DNA of 64,000 nucleotides from Dyadobacter fermentans DSM 18053 (GTDB lineage: Bacteria; Bacteroidota; Bacteroidia; Cytophagales; Spirosomataceae): positions 3,720,001-3,784,000 of the forward strand of contig NC_013037.1 in assembly GCF_000023125.1 (NCBI RefSeq), given 5' to 3'. The notes under the pieces were generated by a model. That model saw only the letters and a program-made list of their open reading frames with translations, was not told the DNA's origin and made no database searches. Shown piece after piece: positions 41,087-50,154 of the stretch; the first letter of the stretch is position 1, and the number at the start of each line of letters is the position of its first letter. Both the position numbers and the translations under genes were made by a program.

Positions 41087-44062
41087 ATGACATCCCCGTC
41101 TCCAGTATCAGATGCCGATCTGAGTTTGCTTGCACAACGCCTTGAGGGTGACCTCTTCTACGACAATACCATGCGGACGTTATATGCAACAGACGCATCT
41201 GCCTATCGTGAAATGCCGCTGGCCGTCGCGATCCCCCGATCGAGCGCCGACCTGAAAGCCCTTATTTCATATGCCACGGAAAAACGTGTGTCGCTGATCC
41301 CCCGCACCGCCGGGACCTCGCTTGCAGGACAGGTTGTGGGTAACGGTATAGTGGTAGACGTTTCTAAGAATTTTAATAAAATACTCGAAATAAACGCGGA
41401 AGAACGCTGGGTACGCGTGCAGCCGGGCGTGGTGCGCGACGAGCTGAATATGGCCCTGAAACCCTACGGAATGTATTTCGGCCCTGAAACTTCCACAGCC
41501 AACCGCGCAATGATCGGCGGGATGGTGGGAAACAACTCGTGCGGTTCCAACTCCATTGTGTACGGCAGCACGCGCGAGCATTTGCTGGAAGTGAAAGCGA
41601 TCCTCGCCGACGGCACCGACGCCGAATTCAAGAATGTAACATCGCCAGAATTGCAATCGCTCCTGAGCAATGCCCGCCAAAAAAACGGCAGCGCATCGCT
41701 TTTGGACAAAATATACCTTAAAACCGACGCCATCCTCAACTCGCCTGAAAACCAGGCCGAGATCCGGAAAAACTTCCCGAAACCGTCGGTAGAGCGCCGC
41801 AATACGGGGTACGCCCTTGATATGCTGCTCAATATGGAGCCTTACACCACAGGCACCGGGGCAGACAAGCCTTTCAATATGTGCAGCCTCATCGCAGGCT
41901 CGGAAGGAACGCTATGTTTCCTCACTGAAATCAAGGTCAATCTGGTGCCGCTGCCGCCTAAAACGCAGGGCCTCGTGTGCGTGCATTGCGATACCATAGA
42001 CGAAGCACTCCGCGCAACCATCCTCACGCTCAAATACGGCCCGCACGCCGTGGAGCTTATCGACGAATACGTGTTAGAATGCGCGGCCACGAACGTGGAG
42101 CAACGGAAAAATGCGTTTTTCGTGATGAACAAGCCTGATGGCAAGTTCCCGGCTATTCTCGTAGTGGACCTGTCGAGGGAAACGAAGGAGGAAGTGGAGC
42201 AGCTGGCAGCGGAAATGGAGAAGGAATTCCGTGAAGCCGGCATTGGTTTCCATTATCCGCTTTTGTTTGGAGAGGATACCAAGAAGATATGGACGCTGCG
42301 GAAGGCGGGGCTTGGGCTCCTGGGCAACATTCCCGGCGACGAAAAGGCCGTAGCGGTAATCGAAGACACGGCGATTGACGTGTACGACCAGCCTGAGTAC
42401 ATCCGCGAGTTCAACGAAATCTTGAAAAAACACGGAATGTCGGCCGTGCATTATGCGCACGCAGGCTCGGGAGAGCTGCATTTGCGTCCGATCATCAACC
42501 TTAAAACCAGTGAAGGTCACCGCCAGTTCAGGATGATCGCCGAGGAAATCGCTGATCTGGTGAAGAAATACGACGGCTCGCTCTCAGGCGAGCATGGCGA
42601 CGGCCGTTTGCGGGGCGAATTTATTCCCAAAATGGTGGGCCAGCATAACTACCAGCTTTTCAAGGACATTAAGAAAACCTGGGACCCGAATAATATTTTC
42701 AATCCGGGCAAGATCGTCGACACCGCGCCGATGGACACGTTCCTGCGCTACGAGGCCGACCAGCAAACGCCCGAATTCAAAACTAATTTCCGGTTCCACG
42801 ACCAGAATATCCTGCAACACGCCGAGCAATGCAACGGCTCGGGCGACTGCCGGAAAACGCATTTGAGCGGCGGCACCATGTGCCCGAGCTTCATGGCTAC
42901 CCGCAACGAAAAGGACACCACCCGCGCCCGGGCGAACATCCTGCGTGAAATGCTCACGCGCTCGCCGAAGGAAAACCGGTTCGACAACAAAGAAATTAAG
43001 GAAGTGTACGACCTCTGCCTGGCCTGTAAGGGCTGCAAAGGCGAATGTCCTTCCAATGTGGACGTTGCGAAGCTGAAAATGGAGTTTTTGCAGCAATATC
43101 ACGACGCGAACGGCATTCCGGTACGCTCCTGGCTGATCGGCAATTTCTCTAAAATGACCGGCATCGCCAGCTACGTTCCGTGGGCTTACAATCTCATTTT
43201 CAAGAATGCGCCACTCCGTAAGATCGCCAACACGGTCGTAGGCTTCCACCCGGAGCGCACTATGCCGCTGCTGCACAGCACTACATTGAAAAAATGGTAC
43301 GATCAGCGCAAAAGCAGCGCGCCGAAATCGGAGCGGAAAGTGTATTTGTTCTGCGATGAGTTTACCAATTATAATGATGTGGAAATTGGTAAAACGGCCA
43401 TTCGGGCGCTGGAAAAGCTGGGTTATGAAGTGATTATTCCAAATCACGGTCCGTCGGGCAGGCCGCAGTTGTCCAAAGGCTTGCTGCGGGATGCCAAGAA
43501 AATCGCGGAAGAGAACATCCGTCTGCTGAAAGACATTATCTCCCACGACACGCCGCTGGTAGGTATTGAACCCTCAGCGATCCTGACATTCCGCGACGAA
43601 TATCCTGATCTCGTAAGTGATGAATTGGTGGAAGAGACGAAGAAAATCGCCCAGAATGCGTTGCAGTTCGACGAATTCATAGCACGCGAAATCGAGTTGA
43701 AAAACATTTCCAAAAACCAATTCACGAAAGAAAAACGGCTCATCAAACTGCACGGCCACTGCCAGCAAAAAGCCATTTCCAGTGTGATACCGACGAAAAA
43801 AATGCTTTCACTGCCTGAAAACTACACCGTGCAGCTCATTCCATCGGGATGCTGCGGCATGGCGGGATCATTCGGCTACGAAAAAGAGCATTTCGAAATT
43901 TCCATGCAAATCGGTGAGCTCGTCCTCTTCCCGACCGTGCGCCAGCAACCGGAGGAAGTGATCATCGCCGCCCCCGGCACCAGCTGCCGCCACCAGATCC
44001 ACGACGGCACCGGCCGGAAGGCGCTGCACCCGGCGGAAATTCTTTGGGATGCTTTGGTGTAA
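41087..44062 (+). CDS. FAD-binding oxidoreductase with 4Fe-4S and CCG domains (D-lactate/glycolate dehydrogenase-like)
   Basis: 991 residues. N-terminal FAD_binding_4 domain (VSLIPRTAGTSLAGQVVG, GPETSTANRAMIGGMVGNNSCGSNSIVYG), FAD-oxidase C domain (VHYAHAGSGELHLRPIINLK, SGEHGDGRLRGEF), a ferredoxin-like part with two cysteine clusters (EQCNGSGDCRK...MCPSF and CLACKGCKGECPS), and a C-terminal CCG-type domain (HGHCQQKAIS, SGCCGMAGSFGYEKE). This is the fused GlcD+GlpC architecture of membrane-associated D-lactate or 2-hydroxyacid dehydrogenases that feed quinones. Substrate cannot be fixed. Own promoter just upstream, divergent from the FG-GAP gene. Confidence 0.93.
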   Translation: MTSPSPVSDADLSLLAQRLEGDLFYDNTMRTLYATDASAYREMPLAVAIPRSSADLKALISYATEKRVSLIPRTAGTSLAGQVVGNGIVVDVSKNFNKILEINAEERWVRVQPGVVRDELNMALKPYGMYFGPETSTANRAMIGGMVGNNSCGSNSIVYGSTREHLLEVKAILADGTDAEFKNVTSPELQSLLSNARQKNGSASLLDKIYLKTDAILNSPENQAEIRKNFPKPSVERRNTGYALDMLLNMEPYTTGTGADKPFNMCSLIAGSEGTLCFLTEIKVNLVPLPPKTQGLVCVHCDTIDEALRATILTLKYGPHAVELIDEYVLECAATNVEQRKNAFFVMNKPDGKFPAILVVDLSRETKEEVEQLAAEMEKEFREAGIGFHYPLLFGEDTKKIWTLRKAGLGLLGNIPGDEKAVAVIEDTAIDVYDQPEYIREFNEILKKHGMSAVHYAHAGSGELHLRPIINLKTSEGHRQFRMIAEEIADLVKKYDGSLSGEHGDGRLRGEFIPKMVGQHNYQLFKDIKKTWDPNNIFNPGKIVDTAPMDTFLRYEADQQTPEFKTNFRFHDQNILQHAEQCNGSGDCRKTHLSGGTMCPSFMATRNEKDTTRARANILREMLTRSPKENRFDNKEIKEVYDLCLACKGCKGECPSNVDVAKLKMEFLQQYHDANGIPVRSWLIGNFSKMTGIASYVPWAYNLIFKNAPLRKIANTVVGFHPERTMPLLHSTTLKKWYDQRKSSAPKSERKVYLFCDEFTNYNDVEIGKTAIRALEKLGYEVIIPNHGPSGRPQLSKGLLRDAKKIAEENIRLLKDIISHDTPLVGIEPSAILTFRDEYPDLVSDELVEETKKIAQNALQFDEFIAREIELKNISKNQFTKEKRLIKLHGHCQQKAISSVIPTKKMLSLPENYTVQLIPSGCCGMAGSFGYEKEHFEISMQIGELVLFPTVRQQPEEVIIAAPGTSCRHQIHDGTGRKALHPAEILWDALV

Positions 44063-44084
44063 GAACTTTAATTGGGATATCGGG

Positions 44085-44113
44085 AGGTCGGCAATTTGCT
44101 TTGCCGGCCTTTA
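44085..44113 (+). terminator. Weak terminator-like hairpin after the FAD/Fe-S gene
   Basis: AGGTCGGCA pairs with TGCCGGCCT (one G-T pair) over a nine-base loop, followed by TTATCTT rather than a clean T-run. Confidence 0.4.
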
Positions 44114-44128
44114 TCTTGGCTCAAAACT

Positions 44129-44192
44129 CAACTTTTTGGGAATGAATTCCTAAAAAACGTCGACTTTTTAGGAATTCATTCCCAAAAAGTTG
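44129..44192. promoter_or_regulatory. Perfect 28-bp inverted repeat made of two operator-like palindromes, upstream of the DUF4143 ATPase
   Basis: Arms 44129-44156 and 44165-44192 are exact reverse complements around the eight-base loop ACGTCGAC. Each arm is itself a near-palindrome (T5, GGGAAT, GA, ATTCC, A5), so the arms are also about 80 percent identical as direct repeats. The centres are 32 bp apart, about three helical turns. The repeat ends 19 bases before the ATPase start codon. It could be a double operator, an mRNA hairpin covering the ribosome site, or a mobile-element remnant. Confidence 0.75.
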
Positions 44193-44211
44193 TAATTTTA
44201 TAAAAAACGAG

Positions 44212-45342
44212 ATGCTGCTTATGGTCATTAGAAGTCTTCAAACCGTACTCCAAAAGAAGCTGTATGACGGTAAAGCGATCATATTGACAGGGGCTAGGCA
44301 AGTAGGTAAAACTACATTATTGCAAGGCTTGTTCGGAAATTCGGATGACACACTTTGGCTCAATGGTGATGAAGCGGATGTACGGGCACTATTCGATAAT
44401 GCCACGTCCACGCGGCTGAAAAACCTTTTCGCAGGAAAGAAAAACGTCGTCATTGACGAAGCGCAGCGTATTGCCGACATCGGCGTGAAATTAAAGTTGA
44501 TAACCGATAATATTCCCGGCATTCAGCTGGTGGCCACCGGAAGCTCGGCTTTCGAGCTTGCCAATAAAATAAATGAACCGCTCACGGGACGGAAATGGGA
44601 GTATCAGATGTTTCCCCTTTCATTTGGTGAAATGGTGAATCACCACGGACTGATCGAAGAGCGGAGGTTGTTACCTCAGCGGCTGCTTTATGGCTATTAT
44701 CCTGATATCGTCAACAACCCTGGCGAGGAGAAAGAGATTTTAAAACAACTTTCCGACAGCTATCTGTATAAGGATATACTCACCTGGGAAAACATTCAGA
44801 AGCCGGAGAAATTGTTGCGCTTATTGCAGGCATTGGCATTTCAGGTAGGCTCGCAAGTATCTTATAATGAACTAGGTACCATGTGCGGCCTTGATAATAA
44901 GACGGTCGAGAAGTACATCAACCTCCTCGAACAGGTTTTCATCATTTTCCGGCTCAGTTCATTTAGCCGGAACTTACGCAACGAACTGAAAAACAGCCGG
45001 AAAATCTATTTCTACGACAACGGCATCCGCAATGCATTGATTGCCAATTTCAACCAGCCCGAGTTACGAACGGACATTGGTGCGTTATGGGAGAACTTCA
45101 TGATCTCGGAGCGGATGAAGTTTGTGAACTATAATGGCATTTGGGCAAATCAATACTACTGGCGCACGAAAGAGCAAAACGAGATTGATTACCTCGAAGA
45201 TATTGACGGAAAACTGCACGCTTACGAGTTCAAATGGAGCTCCAAAGCAAGGGCCGTTTTATCTAAAACATTCAGCAACGCATATCCGGGCAGCGAGTTT
45301 ACCATTGTCCATCCTGGCAATTTCGACGACTTCCTCCTCTAA
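44212..45342 (+). CDS. AAA ATPase with DUF4143 domain
   Basis: 376 residues. Walker A TGARQVGKTTLLQ, Walker B NVVIDEAQRI, sensor region LVATGSSAFELANK, then a winged-helix-like part (LNSELGTM-type segment YNELGTMCGLDNKTVEKYINLLEQVFIIFRL) and the C-terminal DUF4143 restriction-nuclease-like fold (YWRTKEQNEIDYLED, HAYEFKWSSKA), where the ExxxxD...ExK-type residues are visible. Such STAND-like ATPases are common in Bacteroidota, often in multiple copies per genome, and their role is not settled; defence or DNA transaction has been suggested. A 28-bp perfect inverted repeat precedes it. Its last codons overlap the convergent DUF5686 gene by four bases. Confidence 0.9.
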   Translation: MLLMVIRSLQTVLQKKLYDGKAIILTGARQVGKTTLLQGLFGNSDDTLWLNGDEADVRALFDNATSTRLKNLFAGKKNVVIDEAQRIADIGVKLKLITDNIPGIQLVATGSSAFELANKINEPLTGRKWEYQMFPLSFGEMVNHHGLIEERRLLPQRLLYGYYPDIVNNPGEEKEILKQLSDSYLYKDILTWENIQKPEKLLRLLQALAFQVGSQVSYNELGTMCGLDNKTVEKYINLLEQVFIIFRLSSFSRNLRNELKNSRKIYFYDNGIRNALIANFNQPELRTDIGALWENFMISERMKFVNYNGIWANQYYWRTKEQNEIDYLEDIDGKLHAYEFKWSSKARAVLSKTFSNAYPGSEFTIVHPGNFDDFLL

Positions 45343-48131
45343 TTCCTCCCCCAATTAATATTCATCGTAGTCCCCACCCGGAAGGCGGTGCTTTTGTACT
45401 TAAACCCTTCAAAACTGTTCACCACTTCCAACCGCAGCGGGAAGCGGATGCCGATGTCGAGGCCGTAGCCGAGCTCGGTGTAGTTGTTGGAGTCCGGCGT
45501 GGCGAGGTAATGGAGGAAAAAATTCTCTTTGACGCCCATGATGCGCAGCCAGGTGATTTGGGTGAGTAGAAATTGGCGGAGTTCGCTGAGGATGTGCGCC
45601 TCGAAGAATTTCCTGGAAGTACTGTATTGGTAGTAATCCAGCATGCGGAATGTGCCCACCGGGTCGCCGAGCTGGAAGAAGAAACGGTTGCCGGCGAAAT
45701 GCTGGTAGTCAGGGAATTGCAGGCTGTCGCGACCGAGGAAGCTGCCGACGGCTAATTTGTAGCGCAGTTTGCTCCGGATGCCGGTTTCAAAACCGTGCTC
45801 GATGCCGATCCGCACAAAGTCGTAATTGACATCGCCGCCGAATGCGCTGATGGCTTTGCGGTAGCCGACGGAAAGTTTCGGCGAATCGTCGTCGTAATAA
45901 GACGTTTTACCGTTCCGAGTGCGATACTTCTGCCAGGGTTTGTACGATGCCGCAATGCCGATGGTGAATGCCTGGTGGCGCGGCATCGGTGCTGGCAACA
46001 CCGCGGCGTCCGCCCGGTTCTCCGCATTATCGGGAACATTGGAAGTGAACTCCCGGCGCTTCCAGTCGATCCAGCGGTAGGGCGACGTTTTTTCGAGGTT
46101 GGATAATGCCGAACGGTCGGCGTACTCGATGCTGGCTTTGAATTCGAAATGATCGTTTTCCCGGCTGTTTCTGAAATCGACGCGGAAGAAATCCTTTTGA
46201 TATTCTTTGATAAAGTTTTGCTCCAAAAACAGCGTCGTAAGCGTGTTCAGCAGCGGATGCATGGGGTTTTCGCCGTTGAACTGGGCAATGCCGCGCCCAC
46301 CCGAAACGCTGATCGCATTGCGCGCCCAGCTGTAATCACCCACGCCGGTCACGAGCAGCTTGTTACGACCGAACGAATAGCGCGTCAACCCACCTGCCGA
46401 CCAGTCATGACCACTCCTGACTACTCCTGACTTCCCGGTAGCAGTATCACCAGCGCGCTTCCGCCCGCCCGAATGCCGCAGTTTGAGACCCGCGCCATTC
46501 AGCACCAGGCCTTCCACGGTATTCACCTGAATGCCCGGCAAAGGGCCGATATAATCCAGCCGGAAAGCACTTTCTTTTCCCAACCGGAAATTACGCCCCG
46601 TCAGCAGATCGCCGAGCCCGAATTTGCCGCCCTTCTTCGTCTTCGTCGTGTCTGCCTTGCTGGTTTTCATACTATCCTTCTGACTTTCAGACCCTTGATT
46701 GATAATCACCAAGCTATCCAGCCGCGAATAACTTTTCACCTCCGCTACCGTAAGTGGCACCGTCCGCAGCGAATCCCAGAACGCCATGCTCCGTCTGGCC
46801 GCCATCGAATCGACCTGCGTCGAATCTTCGCGGCTCATTTTCATGTCGATATCCTCCCCTTTCTTTTCCTTTTCTTTGAGGTCCTGCTTTTCGTATTCCT
46901 TCATCATTTTCCGCAGGTTTTTGGCGGAAAACGATTTCTGCTTGCTCACAACGTCCTCCATACTCTGGGCCTTGATCTCCCGGCCGGTCAGGCGCACCTT
47001 TTTGGCTTCCTCTGCATATTTTTTGTCGTCGATCACCACGATGTCCGGCTTGAATGTCGGGTTGATCTTAACATTGGTAAACGACTGCGAGATCACGAAA
47101 TCGCCTTTGCCTTTGAACCCATAAATGCCTCCCTCGACGTGAAATTGCTGGTTAACAGGCATCCACACGCCCTGAATGGGGCTGTACACCTGCTTAATAT
47201 CCAACCGGAAACCGGTATTGACCGTCTGCAAATCCAGACTGTAAATGCTCCATTCACCCTCGATGATCTGGATCGTGCCACGGTACACGCCCTCGCCCCA
47301 CCGCCGCGGCGTCACCTTTATTTTGTTCACTTCAATGCCGTTTTCGCGGAATGCACCCAGGTATTCGAATTTATAATAGGCAAATGCGCGAGGCGAAAGC
47401 GGCGACACCGCTTTCACCACTTCCGGCTGGTAAAAGCTGGCCAGCAGGTACATATTCGGGTCGGCCATGTTCTTATCCATGCTGCTCCGCGTGGCCACCA
47501 CACGCTGTTTGTACACATTAGGCTGCCGGAAAGTCACCTCCGAAACCGTTTCATTCAGCATCGGAACGCCCTTTTTGAAGTTAGCCTCCTTTTCCATTTC
47601 CTTCAATTCCTTTTTGTAGAGAAATTCCAGCGGCAGGTCGGTCACCACCACCGACGATTTGGAATAGACTTTGGCCGTGTAGGCATCCACTTGCAGGAAA
47701 TGATAGCGGCTTTTGGCAATGGCGCTGCGCATGATGGTGTACGCCGGGTCCTCGTCGCGAGCGCCTACGCGCACCTCGCCGAGTGTGAGCGCCTGCTCTT
47801 CCATGGTAAGGTCGAAGGTTTGCATTTTATTCTCCACCGTGAATCCCTTCTGCCCGGTTTTAAAACCCAGGTACTGGAAAATCACTTCATAATAGCCCGG
47901 TTTAAGATCGAGCTGATAGCGGCCCTCTTCATTGGAAATGGTGCTGATACTCGTCCCCTTGACGATAATGGCCGCAAATGGCAGCGGCTCGCCTTTTTGG
48001 GTTTTAATCAAACCCCTTACTCCGCCGGGCGGCGATCCGCCGGGCGACGCCTCGCCGGGCGACGTTTGTGCAAAGGCTGTAAGGAATGTAGTAAGGGTCA
48101 GACAAAGCGTGAGAAGGAACTGTTTGAGCAT
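45339..48131 (-). CDS. DUF5686 outer-membrane protein with CarboxypepD_reg-like domain
   Basis: 930 residues. Signal peptide (MLKQFLLTLCLTLTTFLTAFAQ), a short Ser/Pro/Gly repeat linker (residues 23-37), a carboxypeptidase-regulatory-like sandwich (LPFAAIIVKGTSISTISNEEGRYQLDLKPG), the DUF5686 region (AYTIMRSAIAKSRYHF, VYSKSSVVVTDLP) and a long C-terminal beta-barrel ending TAFRVGTTMNINWGRN. The charged stretch KEYEKQDLKEKEKKGED lies mid-protein. It is expected in the outer membrane; function of DUF5686 is unknown. Two short tandem repeats are embedded in frame (48021-48065 and 46401-46430). Confidence 0.85.
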   Translation of the reverse strand: MLKQFLLTLCLTLTTFLTAFAQTSPGEASPGGSPPGGVRGLIKTQKGEPLPFAAIIVKGTSISTISNEEGRYQLDLKPGYYEVIFQYLGFKTGQKGFTVENKMQTFDLTMEEQALTLGEVRVGARDEDPAYTIMRSAIAKSRYHFLQVDAYTAKVYSKSSVVVTDLPLEFLYKKELKEMEKEANFKKGVPMLNETVSEVTFRQPNVYKQRVVATRSSMDKNMADPNMYLLASFYQPEVVKAVSPLSPRAFAYYKFEYLGAFRENGIEVNKIKVTPRRWGEGVYRGTIQIIEGEWSIYSLDLQTVNTGFRLDIKQVYSPIQGVWMPVNQQFHVEGGIYGFKGKGDFVISQSFTNVKINPTFKPDIVVIDDKKYAEEAKKVRLTGREIKAQSMEDVVSKQKSFSAKNLRKMMKEYEKQDLKEKEKKGEDIDMKMSREDSTQVDSMAARRSMAFWDSLRTVPLTVAEVKSYSRLDSLVIINQGSESQKDSMKTSKADTTKTKKGGKFGLGDLLTGRNFRLGKESAFRLDYIGPLPGIQVNTVEGLVLNGAGLKLRHSGGRKRAGDTATGKSGVVRSGHDWSAGGLTRYSFGRNKLLVTGVGDYSWARNAISVSGGRGIAQFNGENPMHPLLNTLTTLFLEQNFIKEYQKDFFRVDFRNSRENDHFEFKASIEYADRSALSNLEKTSPYRWIDWKRREFTSNVPDNAENRADAAVLPAPMPRHQAFTIGIAASYKPWQKYRTRNGKTSYYDDDSPKLSVGYRKAISAFGGDVNYDFVRIGIEHGFETGIRSKLRYKLAVGSFLGRDSLQFPDYQHFAGNRFFFQLGDPVGTFRMLDYYQYSTSRKFFEAHILSELRQFLLTQITWLRIMGVKENFFLHYLATPDSNNYTELGYGLDIGIRFPLRLEVVNSFEGFKYKSTAFRVGTTMNINWGRN
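46401..46430. repeat. Three 10-bp tandem repeats inside the DUF5686 gene
   Basis: CCAGTCATGA, CCACTCCTGA and CTACTCCTGA stand head to tail. On the coding strand they give a short Ser/Gly/Val/Arg insert (GVVRSGHDW) in a barrel loop. Confidence 0.7.
48021..48065. repeat. Three 15-bp tandem repeats in the DUF5686 linker
   Basis: Units at 48021, 48036 and 48051 share CGCCGGGCG(A/G)CG. They encode SPGEA, SPGGS and PPGGV right behind the signal peptide, so copy number can change without breaking the frame. Confidence 0.75.
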
Positions 48132-48219
48132 ACGGTTTCAGCAAGTCGGATGAATGTATCTGCCAGATGCATTTAAAGATACTCCGTTGCTTTGAAAGAA
48201 AAATCCGCTCATCACATAC

Positions 48220-50130
48220 TTATAAATCCGAAAACTCCCAGGCACTCTGGTAGGCATTCAGCCCCTGGGCATAGGCAATGAAATTTTCATAAAACGGCAA
48301 CACCGAAAGTGTGGCGCTGTCGCCGATCACGACGAGCTTCTTGCGTGCGCGGGTCATGGCCACGTTCATGCGGCGAATGTCGGCCAGGAAGCCGATTTGC
48401 CCTTCGATATTGTTTCGGGTCATGCTGATATACACCACATCCCGCTCCTGCCCCTGGAAGCTGTCGATGGTGTTGACGGCTATCTTGTCCAGGTAAAGTT
48501 GCAAGTGGGGCGCGTGCGCGAGCAGGTTTTTGAGGATGTTGATCTGCTCTTTGTAAGGCGAGATAATAGCAATGCTCGGAAAGCTTTCCGGTTTTGGGTT
48601 AACCTTTGCAAATTCCGCAGCGAGCTGGGTCAAATGCTTGAAGAGGAAAGCGGCTTCTTCGGGGTTGGTAGAGCTGGTCCCTTCCAGTTTATCATCAAAC
48701 CCGCAGCCCGCCGTATCGACAAATGCCAGGGGCGCCTCGCCCGGGAACAGCACACGGCCCGCCACCGATTCATGCGCTTTGAGTTTGTCATGATAAAAGA
48801 CTTTGGAAGAATAACCCATAATCGCCTCATTCATCCGGTATTGTTCTTCCAGCAGCACCACCGATTCGGGGTGCAATGCCACGCATTTTTCCAATAATGT
48901 GGTGCTGAGCCCGCCCTTCGCCGCCTCTTCCGACTTGATGGTCGGCGGCAGCTGCAAATGGTCACCGGCAAAGACCACTTTTTCGGCTTTGAGGATCGGT
49001 ATCCAGCAGGCTGGCTCCAATGCCTGCCCGGCCTCGTCGATCACCACGGTGCGGTATTTCATATTGCGGACGGTGAAGTGGTTGGAGCCCACGAGCGTGG
49101 CCGTTACCACCTGCGTTTTGGTGAGCAGGTCGTCGATAATGTATTGCTCCATATTCGCGACGTCCTTCATAATGCGGTGCGCCTCGTCGAACAATGCCTT
49201 CCGCTGGTCCCGCTCGGCTTTCCCGAAATGGCGCTTGTATTTGTGCGCCATGTTTTTGTATTCGTTGGCCTGCTTTTTCAATGTCTTAATGTCCTTCACG
49301 CTCGCGTGTGAGGACATTTTGCTGTCCAAAGTCAGCGCCGTAAGTCGTTCTGAAACGCGGACCGGGTTACCCACGCGGAGCACGTTCAGGCCTTCTTCAC
49401 TCAGTTTTTCACTCAGCAAATCCACCGCCGTGTTGCTCGGCGCCACCACCAGGATGGGCCGGTTATCCTTTTTGACCAATGCCTTGATCGCCTGCACCAG
49501 CGTGGTGGTCTTGCCCGTGCCCGGAGGCCCGTGCACGATCGCCAGCTCCTGTGCGGAAAGGATATTCTGCACCGCCCGCTGCTGCGATGGGTTCAGTTTG
49601 GGAAGCGTAATGGGATAAATGTCCTTGTCAAATGAAGGTGCCTTCTCGCCGGTAAGCACTTTGATCAAATGCCCTTCTTTGTCCGACGAACCCAGCGAAT
49701 CCGCCGTTTTCAATGCGGATTGCATTTCATCATAACTATTATCGTCGAAGAGCAAATCAATGCCCAGCTTGCCATCGCGCGACCATTCGGGCAATTCATC
49801 CGTGCGCAGCGTGATTTTCAGCCGGTTGCCGCCCTGGTGCGAAACTACGCCTTCTACACGGTCTTTTTTAGGTTCATGATTGCTGAACAAAACCGCGGGC
49901 ATGCCAAAGCGCAGCTGGTGCGGCACCTCCTGGTGCGTGGTGCGTTCCACTTCTACGGTGAGGTAGTCGCCGCGGCTCATTTCCTGGCCGCGGATGGCAA
50001 TGGGGTACCAGGCCAGTCCGTTGGCGCGGCGTTCGGAGACAGACGAGCGTTCGATCAATCGCTGGTACGATTGCTTGTCTTCCTCCCTTTCTATTTTCAG
50101 TAATTCGAGTAGTCGCTTGAAGTAATCCAT
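48220..50130 (-). CDS. SF1 DNA/RNA helicase (IGHMBP2-like AAA_11/AAA_12)
   Basis: 636 residues. An N-terminal OB-like region (about 40-170), motif I VHGPPGTGKTTTLVQ, motif Ia LVVAPSNTAVDLL, motif II VIDEAGQALEPACW, motif III VFAGDHLQLPPT, motif IV SIAIISPYKEQI, motif V TIDSFQGQERDVVYISMTR and motif VI NVAMTRARKKLVVIGD. This is the full Upf1/IGHMBP2-type superfamily 1B set, so it is expected to be an ATP-driven 5'-3' helicase on DNA or RNA. The motif spacing is normal. Its stop is 88 bases from the DUF5686 start, and it follows the exporter gene by 24 bases on the same strand, so it may be co-transcribed with it. Confidence 0.92.
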   Translation of the reverse strand: MDYFKRLLELLKIEREEDKQSYQRLIERSSVSERRANGLAWYPIAIRGQEMSRGDYLTVEVERTTHQEVPHQLRFGMPAVLFSNHEPKKDRVEGVVSHQGGNRLKITLRTDELPEWSRDGKLGIDLLFDDNSYDEMQSALKTADSLGSSDKEGHLIKVLTGEKAPSFDKDIYPITLPKLNPSQQRAVQNILSAQELAIVHGPPGTGKTTTLVQAIKALVKKDNRPILVVAPSNTAVDLLSEKLSEEGLNVLRVGNPVRVSERLTALTLDSKMSSHASVKDIKTLKKQANEYKNMAHKYKRHFGKAERDQRKALFDEAHRIMKDVANMEQYIIDDLLTKTQVVTATLVGSNHFTVRNMKYRTVVIDEAGQALEPACWIPILKAEKVVFAGDHLQLPPTIKSEEAAKGGLSTTLLEKCVALHPESVVLLEEQYRMNEAIMGYSSKVFYHDKLKAHESVAGRVLFPGEAPLAFVDTAGCGFDDKLEGTSSTNPEEAAFLFKHLTQLAAEFAKVNPKPESFPSIAIISPYKEQINILKNLLAHAPHLQLYLDKIAVNTIDSFQGQERDVVYISMTRNNIEGQIGFLADIRRMNVAMTRARKKLVVIGDSATLSVLPFYENFIAYAQGLNAYQSAWEFSDL

Positions 50131-50154
50131 TCACAAAGTAAATAAACGGGCCGC

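Noticed and set aside
46473..48176. 567-codon plus-strand frame opposite the DUF5686 gene
   Set aside because: Antisense shadow: low-complexity His/Arg/Leu-rich translation with no domain, fully covered by a real gene.
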